Positions 1-11,100 of a stretch of 64,000 nucleotides of DNA are shown here, in pieces. Made by a program: the position numbers and the translations under genes. This DNA is from Venturia oleaginea (lineage: Eukaryota; Ascomycota; Dothideomycetes; Venturiales; Venturiaceae), in assembly GCA_013176395.1 (NCBI GenBank), contig JABMLP010000004.1, forward strand, positions 806,001-870,000. Direction: 5' to 3'. How positions within the stretch are numbered: position 1 is the stretch's first letter; the number at the start of each line of letters is the position of its first letter. The notes beneath the pieces were generated by a model. The model made no database searches. It was given only the letters and a program-made list of their open reading frames with translations, and was not told the origin of the DNA.

Positions 1-2339
1 CCATGGTGTTGTACTTGACACGCCTCAATTGTATTATCAGTCATTCCACTTCTGGTGTCAGTGATGAGTAGTCCTGCTTGCGAGAATATCCTCTCTACCT
101 CTGCAGACATGCCAGGAATTGATAATATATCGAAAGCCATTTGTGATAAGATAGGAAACTCAGTGCGGTGATCAACCTACCACTCAATAATGTCCTCTAC
201 CGGCTTCCATCCATTCGGGTCCCAGTAATTGATATATCGCTTGTAATCATCTTCTTGGATCGTAATCTTGCGCTTTTTAGCCTTTACACTGGCGGAGAGT
301 TTGTTAAAACGAGCGTGATATGGCTGGCGCACTGCGGTGGCGGCTTCGGCTTCTTCGATGGGGGCCTCGGGCTCAGGTTCTTGCTATGGAGTTCGTGATA
401 GTAGTGTTAATTTATCGATATATTCATCGAATAGCCTCTGCATGCCTGCGGCGGCGCGTTTATACCACTTGCGATTCTCGTATTTGACCCAGAAGTCCTC
501 GAACTATAGGAGACGGTAGTTGGGGTTGAGGATGACTGCAGCGTAGTAAATATCGCTCTCTTCGATAAGCGCTGTGTACTTGAGCGTCTTCAGTAAGGCC
601 TCTTTAATACCAGCAAGAAATGGCCTCTAAAACTCCTCTGAGAAGCCTAGGGCCATCACGTTAACTTCAGCTTCATTGAGTCTCTCATAAGCACAGGTTA
701 ATGCCTTCAAAACACCTGCTGCAGAGCCGTGAGCTGTAGTTGTTGAATTGTTCTCCTCCGCAAGGCAAAGATCCTTGAAGTCGCCCAGAATACTACACCA
801 TAACTCAAGCATCTCGAAGTCATCATTGGTGAGGAATGAACCGCGGATATCGACACCCTTCTCGTATTTGTAGGCCTTCTGCCACTGCTTGATGATGACC
901 CGGAGGTAGAGAATACGTTGCAACATCTCGTATGTTGAATGCCAGCGGATACCGCCATCCACTAAGAGGACACACCAGACTGGGAGGTAACTGTCCTTTT
1001 GATGCGCCTCAAAGGCTTCTCTGCGACCGGTTGAAGCATTGATGTATATACAGAGGTTGTGTACGCGACCGATGAGTCTAAGGCGCGCCCAGACTTCATA
1101 TTGCTCGTCAACTCCAGCAGCAGCGAGTTGCTTTGAGTGCTTTGAGTGCTTTCACTGCTCATTGTCGCCGAAGAGAAGGACCTCGACAACCAGGTTGATG
1201 ATGTGTCCTATGCAGCGGATTCTTGACGTCTTTCCCCAGCCTTCTGGCATGTCAAACCGTAGTTCAAGAGACTGCATACAGGTATCATTGTCCGAGGCGT
1301 TATCAGATGTGACTGTGCCGAGATTGTGACTGTCGATTTCGAAGGTAGCAAGTACTTTGGCTTGGTTCTCGCCGCTCTTACTGCCATGTATACGAGGAAA
1401 GCCGAGAAGCACACGGCACTGCTTGTAATCTTTGTCAATAAAGTGTGAGCATACGGCGAGGTAATTGTAGTGGTTGCCTCCCTTCCAGGCGCCGCACGAG
1501 ATATTGATGGCGCTGTGAGCGGCTTTGGCGTGTTTGACAAGGAGAGGTAGTCGCTTTTGATAGCTTCCGTAGACCCAATTACTCAATGTAGATTTCGCAT
1601 CCGGTAGAATTGCGCTGAGGACATCGTGAGCGCCAGTTCGTAGAAGCTGCAATGTATCTGGATGCGTGGCTGTATGGAAGGCGATATTATGAGCAATTGA
1701 CCAGTCATTGTATTGCTGTCTGTACAGTACAGCATTAAAATCCAACTCTTTACGCTGCCCGCACGTCTTGCAATGTGTCTCCAACTCCAGCTCTTCTTGT
1801 ATAGGCTTTTCAGTAGGCTCGGTAGGAGGTTTGATGAAGTGTTTGTTCGTAAGGTGACTCGCTGGCGATCCTGTACTGCTTCCTACATAAACACCATGTT
1901 GCCAATCCTTTATTAGATGGCAGATTCTGCATATCCACAGATTGTCTCTGCCCTTGCCGTCTGCTGAGATCTGCTGGCCGTGTTCCCAGATCCAAGAGGT
2001 AGTTCGTGAGATAGACTGCTTTGTAACGGGACGAAGTCGAGGATTCTTCAGTCTCGTACCTTGAAACCACAAGTTTGACCATGAGATAGGGAATGAAGCA
2101 TGCCGTACAATAGCTACTGTGGCTTGTAACGTCCTATGCGGTATAGGAGCCGATAGAGGCGATAGAGAACGGGTTTGAGTCGATTCAGGAAGGTCCTGCG
2201 ATAGGGCGCTCTCATCAACTGCTGGACCCGGTCTTTGAGAATGTCCCTCTGGCCTACGAGTGTCAAAGAACCGTGTATTCATGCGACGAGAAGTCACAAT
2301 GTATAGAGACGTGGTGGTAGTGGTGGGAGGCTTCAACAA
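1..2339 (-). mobile_element. Broken hAT-family DNA transposon, copy 1 (left end outside window)
   Basis: Transposase fragments lie on the minus strand. The N-terminal part (1152-2339) has a BED-type zinc finger, with the CRIC pair and a distal H-x4-H near 1830-1960, and then the first part of the hAT catalytic core, with the stretches INISCGAWKG and RCIGHIINLVVE. A second open piece (627-962) carries DGGIRWHSTYEM, typical of the hAT core. The hAT dimerisation tail is recognisable near 1-170 (MPGIDNISKAI region). The frames are interrupted by shifts near 960-1150 and by stops such as the TAG just after EEF near 627, so no full transposase can be made. It aligns along its length with the element at 59.46-61.48 kb, at moderate protein identity, in the same orientation. 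Terminal inverted repeats and target duplication were not identified because the left end is cut off. The family call is firm; activity is very unlikely. Confidence 0.85.
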
Positions 2340-2600
2340 TTACCTAAAAACACCATATTATAATGGATATCCGTGTGGGAAACCGGCTATTTGGGCTATA
2401 TTAACCAATCAGAGGCCTTAGAATCACATTATTAAGCGAGATTTTCGAGGGGTATCAGCTGTCAGTGGGTCAGATCTTGTTACTCCACCTAACTAACTAT
2501 CTACAGACTCTGGCCGCCTAACTAACCACCTAACTGAGCTCATTTTGGCTTCGCCTAACGGCGATAGGTAGTTAGTTGACTGATTATCGAACGCCCTGAT
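2340..2600. other. Spacer between hAT copy 1 and the Copia relic
   Basis: No coding signal. An imperfect inverted pair of CTAACTAACTATC-like and GATAGGTAGTTAGTTG-like segments lies at about 2490-2580. It could be a fragment of a small non-autonomous element, but no clear termini or target duplication were found. Confidence 0.35.
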
Positions 2601-5600
2601 CATCAATTGATACCCAGGATGTCAAGGGTACGACTAATTCGAACTCGACCCGGACAAAAGCTTGCATCTGTGGAAAGGTTGGTGAGAGATGGAGTCAATG
2701 TCCATATGTTATCAAGTCTCTCCGTACACACGGTTGGAAGGGAAACCCGGTAGTGACTGCAAAGATTGAGGCTGAAAAGAGGAAGAACAAAGGCTTACAG
2801 AAGATCTTTGATGAACTGAATGCGAAGGCAGAGACTAAGGTAAAGTCTAGCAATGATAAGAGCAAGGAAAGTAATGATTCTGCACCTAAATCGGATGAAG
2901 ATTTTGCGGTATCTGCTCACACAGTTGTGGTTCTGTTACCGGAGGCTCCTATTGCTCTTGCAACCCAAGCATCTATCATTCACGACACTTGGTATCTCGA
3001 TACTGCTTCCCAAAGTCATATCACGAACACCTCGGTCAACTACACTGCAACTTCAGCTGTGGCCCCAGGTTCTTCAGTGATTGGTGGTACTGGTTTGGCC
3101 CTCATCGAGTCCAAAGGCACTGTCAAACTGCCAATTGACACACCAAGTGGTCGCAGTTTTCTTCTGCTCAAAGATGTTCTCTACGCACCAGATTACAGCA
3201 CCAATGTGATCGCTGCTTCGAAGCTCATTGACAGAGGTTATGACATCGACTTGAGACAATGCAGAATCTTACTTGACGACGTTCACAAGGCTTCATTCAG
3301 ACGAGAAGGATCAATGTGGTGGGTTGCCAATTCGATGGAATCTGTGAGTTGACTATCCGACTCTCAGTCGCCACCAGATTTGCCCCCACCTGCTACTCCC
3401 GCCGATTTCGAAGCTATTGCTCTTGCAACTAGTACAGGAATAGTGCCCGTCACATCTTTTCATACTGTGAGCACTACTCCTCGCCAACCCAAGGAAGCAA
3501 CTGCAAAGGAATGGCATGAGATTTTGGGTCACGTATTGGAGAGAGCGATTTCAAAGCTCCCAAACTGTACTCAAGGAGCTATTGTTACCACCAACAACGC
3601 TCCTATTGGTAACAAATGTGAGTCCTGTGCATTGTCCAAGGCTCAGAGAGTGGTCTCTCGTCGTACTGGGCACTCAGATCTGGGTACAGGTCTCCCATTT
3701 GAGAGGGTGTCGGTAGATATGGTTCACCACGTCCCATCTTTTGACCATAATCAACGTTCCACTCACCTCGTCTGCAACAACACAGCTAATCATATGGTAA
3801 CAAACCACTGGGGTGATGACCTCATGGTTGATGCTATTGAAGAGTTTGTACTGATGATTGAGGCGATGGGGTACAAAATTCGGTGGCTCAAAATTGATGC
3901 ATTTGTGAACTCACGTCTGGCCAACTTCCTCAAAGCACACGGTATTGTTCGAGAACCCTCTGCATCACATACTCAGGATCTGAATGGCGCAGCAGAAGGA
4001 GCAGGTCGTATTATCACTCGAGTAGCTCGTTCACTTCGGAACCATACAAAACTCCCAGCGAATATATGGTCTGAATGTGTCAAGGCCGCAGCCTATCTTC
4101 TCAATCTTTGGCCGACTGAACGCTTGGATTGGCGAACACCTTTTGAAGTTGTTACTGGAAGGCAACCCAATCTAGCACATCTCGAAGTGTATGGTTGCAG
4201 GGCTTACCCTCTTATCTACCGCATTCCAAAGCTTTTTAAACTGGAACCAAGAGCTCATATTGGATACCTTGTTGGATATGATTCCAGCAACATCTTCAGG
4301 GTTTGGGTCCCATCCAAAGGCAAAGTCTACCTCACCAGAGATGTTACTTTTGATTCTACAAGATTCTACCATCCTGGTGATGCTGACTTAGGATTGGTTC
4401 AGGAGGTTGCACAACTGATTGGTGAACTTCCTCCACTTCCGACGCTTTCAGATGGAGTCTCTGCTGCCATTTGTGACACCTTCAGCCTATTCAGGCCAGC
4501 AGTTGGTAGTAATGAGGCTGCAGCATCAACCGGATCCCAATCAAAGCCGCCCACTGAAGAGGAAGCCATCCAAGAACAGTTGCCAACTCCTGAAGCGACA
4601 CCATCAATTGACCTTGGGTCTTCAGGAAACTTCGAATCCGATAGAGATCTCAGTGCCAACCCCGAGGATTCAACCATTGAGGATGATTCTGCTACCCGGC
4701 CATCGTGGTATTACGAAACAACACCAGAATCTACTCAGGTTAGTGCAGATCTCGACACTGACAACATTATTTCAAGCAAAAGGACTCGATCTGAACGTCA
4801 CAATGCTTTTGTTACCCAGATTGACGAGCTATCCGGATATCTTTTGGCCTGGAATTCAGCGTTATCGTTTACTACAATGACATCTCGAACTCACATCAGT
4901 CATCTTCCGGATCCTCCCAAATTCTGGCACCAAATGATTCGTCACCCCTATGCAGACCAGTTCATTTCCGCAGCCGAAAAAGAATACAACGACCTTCGCC
5001 GTGCTAGGACCTTCGTTCATATCAAAGATGATAAGGATATCAAGCCTAGTGTTGTTCCATTACCTCTTCTTTGGGTGTTCAGTTACAAAGTTGATTCCGA
5101 TGGATACCTCGTCAAATTCAAAGCCAGATTGTGTGTATGAGGAGACTTGCAACTTACCATGCAGGAGACTAAGGCAACCACACTAGCCGCACGGATCTTC
5201 AGGTTTTTGATCGCTCTCATTGCCGCTTTTGGACTCGAGATGAGGCAGTATGATATCGTCAACGCCTTCATCAATGCAGACATCGATGAGCTCGTGTATG
5301 TACACCATCCTGATGGGTTCCACATGCAAGGAGTACTCAAATTGCTACGTGCATTGTACGGTCTACGCCAATCTCCAGCCCTGTGGCAAGCTCACTTCTC
5401 CGAGATCTCGAATCTTTTGGCTTGATGCCAGTGCCGGGTGTCCCTTGTCTTTTCATCATGAAAGATCTGCTGGTATTCTTCTTTGTTGAAGATATTATTG
5501 TCGCCTGTCGTCCGAGATCTATGCATTTGGTGGCTGAATTCGAAGCTAAATTGGCCTCTCGCTACAGCATCAAAAGGATAGGTCTACCAGAGTACTATCT

Positions 5601-5679
5601 AGGTATCAGGATATTCAGACCGGAGTTGGTGATATACTTGTCCATGCGAAAGGAGGAATGGAGGATAAAAGTGGCATGA
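2600..5679 (+). mobile_element. Decayed Ty1/Copia retrotransposon polyprotein
   Basis: Order of parts: a degraded gag zinc knuckle (CICGKVGERWSQC, about 2664-2702), a protease with WYLDTASQSHITN (about 2990), a gag-pre-integrase segment and an integrase core (about 3500-4200), and a reverse transcriptase start near 5080 with ALYGLRQSPALW at about 5350. The order protease-integrase-RT is diagnostic of Copia. The frame is open at 2753-3352 and 3380-5140, then broken by the TGA at 5138 (expected ARLCVRGDLQ, so CGA to TGA) and by a shift near 5420. The RT active site reads FVEDI where YVDDI is usual. RNase H and LTRs were not found. This is a dead, probably old copy. Confidence 0.87.
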
Positions 5680-6832
5680 GGAATCCACTCTAGTCAGAGA
5701 TATGGTTGGTGAAGATGATTATCGTCGATTGACCGATATCTGGGGTCGTTGTCGAAAATAAGTTGAGATATACCCGGTTTTGTGAGTACTCACCTTTTTC
5801 ATCCTCGTATTCGCTGATGATGACCATCTCCAACCTCGAAATTGATAGAAATACATGCCCTTACTTCGGCGACGCTGACACGACACATACAATGGAGTTT
5901 CCCAATCTACACAAAATATAATATCGAGGATACCCTCGTTTCAATCAGCCGGAACGCCCTGGGTCCATTTTTGATGTTATGCTTTATTGTAATGAAAAAA
6001 GACTCCAGAGTCCAGGTCTTTATACCCACGTCGGAAGTCTATGACGCGATACATCCAGCACGAATGACGAGTAAGCACAGGTAGGTCTGAGGAGGATATA
6101 AACACTATATTTGCGCAAGAGTAAGCTTCAAACGAACAGATTCCAAAAGGAGCCTGCACAGGAGAGTGCGTGCCTGCTAATTACTAGCAATCACGAAGAC
6201 AGACAAACTTGATGGCCGGACGTGCTGAGGAGAATTCGAGATAAGTTGCGGCGGGGGGAATTGCTACTAGTAAATATGGTATCTCAATGATTGTGAGAAC
6301 GATCGGTGTTGATAATGATCAACTCTAGATTTAAACATTCCAGAACATATTCCTAAAGAAATCTCGACAATGCCGGATTCCTTACAAGCTATCTCCTTCG
6401 GTATTACCTCTCTCAACCACCTCAGTAAGCTCCGATCGTCCTTAATTATCAGCAGGGTTGCACGCAACCCAATCGGGCGTACTACGGTCAATTCCCTCTC
6501 CTATACAACATCTACGAAAGGTTCCCGGACCGACAGTATTAGTATACATGAGGTACTAAGACCCGTTAGTCCCCCTCCAAAAAGTACTAGCAGCTTGTAG
6601 AAATTCAAGTATATAGAAGGAACCCACCACAGCGAAGGTACCCGGATAGAATATTTGTAATACGCCCTTGGCTTCCTTGTAGCATGGACCTATTACAAAT
6701 AGCTTCCAAGCACGTTTATTCTTTGGATTGTAGCAGCCCCAATTGGCGTAGTCTGTTTAGGCGGATACGATTCCGGTATTAGGTACTGTATGTCACGGGA
6801 TGGTATCCTATATCTATTTTATCCTAGGTGGA
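5680..6832. other. Gene-free relic DNA between Copia and Gypsy elements
   Basis: No open frame has recognisable content; the short frames overlap on both strands and look random. It may hold decayed Copia 3' sequence, but no RNase H motif or LTR could be read. It is the immediate left flank of the chromovirus insertion. Confidence 0.4.
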
Positions 6833-7008
6833 TGTTATGGGCATGGCCCATGGTTGGTATAGGCTAAGAGCCTAAGCCTGATTGAGCCTAGTATAGAGAA
6901 AGAACCTCATTGAGGTTCTCTGTTTGTAGATACCTTCACTCTTTAACTGAATCTAAACAATCTTTGGCTACGAGTATGCTGCGTCTTTCCAGCTACCGTC
7001 CCGTAATA
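6833..7008 (+). repeat. 5' LTR of the chromovirus
   Basis: It starts TGTTATGG and matches 12235-12410 at 174 of 176 positions. It contains a hairpin with 9-bp arms, AGAACCTCA and TGAGGTTCT, around one central base, and the interrupted palindrome ATGGGC-ATG-GCCCAT near its start. It should carry the element's promoter and transcript start; no TATA box is obvious. Confidence 0.93.
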
Positions 7009-7033
7009 TAGATTCAGTTCTTTACAAACCTAG

Positions 7034-8137
7034 GTGTACTTGATGCGTAGCAACAGTACCCTATCGACTCCTACAACCTACACCCCTACTACCGACGACG
7101 ACCCAATCGCGAGCATTACGCAAGGAATCGACAAACTCTCAATGGCTCGAGCAAATTCGCCTGACACCGTACAACAATTGGTGGCAGCTCTGACCGCAGT
7201 CAGTGTTGATGGGAACACCGGTGCAAAAGCTATTGCATGGCCTAAATGGGACGGGAAAAGAGACAACTACACGCTGTTCAGATGGCAGATCAAGACAAAA
7301 ATCACTGTTGAAAATGGGAAGCTTGGAAGCAATCAAGGAATATGCACGAACATCTTCAACGGGCTTCCGACAGAGAAACAACAACGCGTCATCCAATGGC
7401 TAAGCAATGGAGAGCAACATGACAACTACGAACCCGAGTCCTTTATCAAGCATATGGACGACAAGTTCTTAGATCATGAAGCGGAAGCTAAAGCTCTCGA
7501 CGAGCTGAACAAGATTAGCCAAGGCAGCAGACAACCGTTCGAAGACTTCCGCCAGCAGTTCGAACAACTGACATCGCAAGCTGGATCCCTAGCGCCGCAA
7601 AGAGCCTCAAAGATCACTATCATGAACAAAGCGCTCAACTACTCCCTCCAACAGACCTTGAAATCAGTGCGATTGTCCAGGGACGACTACGACACTTACG
7701 TAAAAGATGTACAGTACTTCGCGACGAAGACAGAGGCTCTATCCCACCAACGCCGCTATCCAAGTACGGATAAGGAGACGCCAACGACTCGAGGGAGGCC
7801 ACAATCACCCCAAACAGTCAGTCGTGACGCAGAAGGCGATGTCGAAATGACTGGCATCAACGCCCTTTCAGCGCAGATCGCAGCACTGATAGCTCGGGTC
7901 GATACACTCGGAAAGGATGCGAAGAAGGACCGACGACCTAGAGCGAAATGGCGATCCCAAACAGAGTTCTTGGCACTTATACAAGCGGGCAAATGCGGGC
8001 GCTGTAAGAAGCCCAAGCACCATCCGAACGTATGCGAATTCCGACCAGCAACACGTCCAAAGACTCAGGTCACTGCGGTAATCACACAGCATACCGATGA
8101 CTCCCTACAGGAAGCCTCATCAGAGTCGGAAAACTAG
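7034..8137 (+). CDS. gag: Gag protein of the chromovirus (367 aa)
   Basis: This is the structural protein of the retroelement capsid. The middle of the protein resembles the fungal retrotransposon Gag domain, with segments such as LFRWQIKTKI and ALDELNKISQGSRQPFEDFRQQF. Near the C-terminus (about residue 315) is a CCHC zinc knuckle, C-GR-C-KKPK-H-HPNV-C, which binds RNA. The frame starts 26 bp after the LTR at an in-frame ATG and ends at TAG 8135-8137, inside the open region of pol. Pol is reached by a -1 shift, so Gag is expected to be in excess over Gag-Pol. There are no stop codons or frame breaks. Confidence 0.9.
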   Translation: MYLMRSNSTLSTPTTYTPTTDDDPIASITQGIDKLSMARANSPDTVQQLVAALTAVSVDGNTGAKAIAWPKWDGKRDNYTLFRWQIKTKITVENGKLGSNQGICTNIFNGLPTEKQQRVIQWLSNGEQHDNYEPESFIKHMDDKFLDHEAEAKALDELNKISQGSRQPFEDFRQQFEQLTSQAGSLAPQRASKITIMNKALNYSLQQTLKSVRLSRDDYDTYVKDVQYFATKTEALSHQRRYPSTDKETPTTRGRPQSPQTVSRDAEGDVEMTGINALSAQIAALIARVDTLGKDAKKDRRPRAKWRSQTEFLALIQAGKCGRCKKPKHHPNVCEFRPATRPKTQVTAVITQHTDDSLQEASSESEN

Positions 8138-11100
8138 CTACCCTTGTGCATCGTCGCGCACGAGGGTCTGAAGTAGATGTACATGGCGAAGACATTACAA
8201 AGCTACCAGGCATAAGAGAAATCAAAGCAGCAAAGGATAGGATGGAAAGTACACCCTTCTTGATAGATACCTTGATCAACGGAACTTCTTTCACCGAATC
8301 CTTCTTTGATAACGGCTGCCTCCCTTATGCTGCTTTCAGCGAGAAGAGTGTCCAAACACATCGTCTACCGCGCATCCCAATTGACACCAAACAATTGGCA
8401 CTGGCTAAAGAGAGCCACGAGAACGGAGAAGACCTCCGTATTACGCACATGACCTACGCTACGATCGACATTGATGGTCGAGCAGAGCGAGTCTATGGGT
8501 ATATAGTGAAAGGATTGAGCTTCCCTATTATCCTAGGCAAGGCATGGGCAGAGAGAAACTGGGTGCGATATATAGCAGCTAAGAGAAAGCTGCTTATTGG
8601 TCAAGGATCCCAGCGCATCACGGTAAGAGAAAAGGGGTGGCTAGAACAGAACACCAAAGCGCGAGACCGGCTCGCTCACGTGCGGGCGGCTTGTCTAGTG
8701 TCAGGATCTGTATTTGCAGCTATTGTTGGAAGGGCCCAGCGACGGTTGAGAAGAGATGGACCGGATGGTACACAAGTGCTGGCTATCTCGATGTCGGATA
8801 TCAACAAGGCCCTAAGCAAGTTAGCAGAAAGAAAACAGAGAAAGACTGAGGAAGAAATCCGACAAGAGATACCAGAAGAAATAGCAGAGCATGCTGATGC
8901 CTTTCTCGACGACGAAGACGGAGAGATCGCGCCCCATCAAGAGGGTCGCGATCACGTTATCGAATTGATACGAGATGAACAAGGTCGCGAGGCAGAAGTT
9001 CCTTGGGGCCCATTATACGGCATGTCGAGGGAAGAGCTATTAGTCCTACGAAAAACACTTTCGGACTATATGGACAAGGGCTGGATACGCGCCAGCAACT
9101 CACCAGCGGCAGCCCCAGTCTTATTTGTAAGGAAACCAGGTGGAGGCATTCGGATGTGTGTAGACTATCGGGCACTGAATCGAATCACTCGATCGGACCG
9201 CTACCCATTGCCACTAATCCGAGAAACCCTACGAAATCTAGCAACAGCGCGTTGGTACACCAAACTTGACGTCAGAGCGGCATTTCATCGGCTCCGCATC
9301 AAGCACGGCGATGAGTGGAAAACGGCTTTTCGCACTCGATTTGGACTATTCGAATGGCTAGTTACCCCCTTCGGACTAGCTGGCGCACCCGCGAGCTTTC
9401 AACGATACATCAACGGAGTCCTACGGGAATCCCTAGATATCTGCTGTTCAGCCTACATGGACGATGTCTTGATATGGAGCGACGGCGACTATCTGGATCA
9501 CATGGTTAAGGTTAACCAAATTCTTGCCAAGCTCAAGACTGCTGGACTTCGGCTAGACTTAAGCAAGTGCGAGTTTGCTGTTCAGGAGGTCAAATATCTG
9601 GGGTTCATTATCACTGCAGGAGAAGGGATCAAAGTCGACCCAGAGAAAGTTGCCGCGATTAAAGAATGGGAGGCTCCAGTCAATGTCACAGGCGTACGCT
9701 CCTTCCTAGGCTTTGCAAATTTCTACCGAGACTTCATCGACAACTTCTCAGAGCTCTCCGACCCCTTAATCAAGTTAACACGGAAGGCCGTCGCTTTTGT
9801 CTGGAACAAAGAACATGAGAACGCCTTTCAAGTCTTGAAGGAGCTATTCATCTCCGCCCCAATACTGGCTCACTGGAATCCAGACCTGGATACGGTACTC
9901 GAGTGCGACTGCTCTGGCTACGCGCTGGGAGGCACGTTGTCGCAGAAGGATATGAAAGGAAAACTACGACCAGTAGCATACTTCTCCCGCAAGCTCACTG
10001 CGGCTGAATGTAACTACGAGATCCACGATAAAGAATTACTGGCAGTAATCAAGTCCATTGAACACTGGAGAGGAGAACTACGCAGTGTTGCAGCACCTTT
10101 CAAAGTCCTTACCGATCACAAGAATCTCCGCTACTTTATGACAGCGCAGCGTTTGTCAGAGAGACAAGCAAGATGGTCGCTAATTCTATCTGAGTACCAA
10201 TTCCAGCTGGAATTTCGCGCCGGAAAACTAGCGCAAAGACCAGACGCACTATCAAGAAGACATCAAGATATGCCACATGACAAGAACGACGAGAGACTAC
10301 AAGGGCGAGTGGCCCAGTTGATCAAGGACGAATGGCTTCCTCCTCTTTCCGAGAGGACGACCGAAACAATCGCAATACAAGCCCTTATCTGCCCAGTCAA
10401 TACACCGAATACATCCAATAGTACATGGGACGTTATACGGGAGCCCCAGCAAAATACTGAACTGGACGGTCAACACCAGCTGACTGCCGAAAACGGTCAA
10501 CACCGGTCCACTACTAGGTACGGTCAAAACCGGTCAGTTGCAAAAGGATGCGATCTTTTCGAGAAACCAGAGTTACAACTTCTCTGGGATCGCGCAATAG
10601 CAGAGGACCAATCCTACGAAGCTATTCATACGGCTATAGTTACTGGCGAACGTTCCTTTCCTCCAGAGCTCAAGTTGTCGGTACAGCTACCCGAATGCGA
10701 AGTAGACGACCACGGCGCGGTCACGAGAAGAGGGATCCTATGGGTACCAGATTGGGAACCGCTGCGAACAACGCTGGTCCAACAAACTCACGATTCCCAT
10801 GTTACTGGACACCCAGGGAGAGATAGCACGCTTGCGATTCTATCCAGAAGTTTCTTTTGGCCCCAACAATACAAGACAGTCCGGCAGTTTGTACGTAATT
10901 GCGACGTATGTGGGAGAACAGGAATATGGCGTGATAAGAAGCGAGGTCTTCTGAAACCACTTCCAATCCCGGCCCGCTTCCACAGCGAGCTATCAATCGA
11001 TTTCATGACTGATTTGCCCGCGGAGGAAAACGGCCCAAAATACCTCATGGTTATCACAGATCGCCTCCTCAAAAGTGTTACGTTGGAGGCTATGACTACA

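Noticed and set aside
2480..2590. CTAACTAAC inverted segments as a MITE
   Set aside because: The pairing is imperfect and no target duplication or defined ends could be found.
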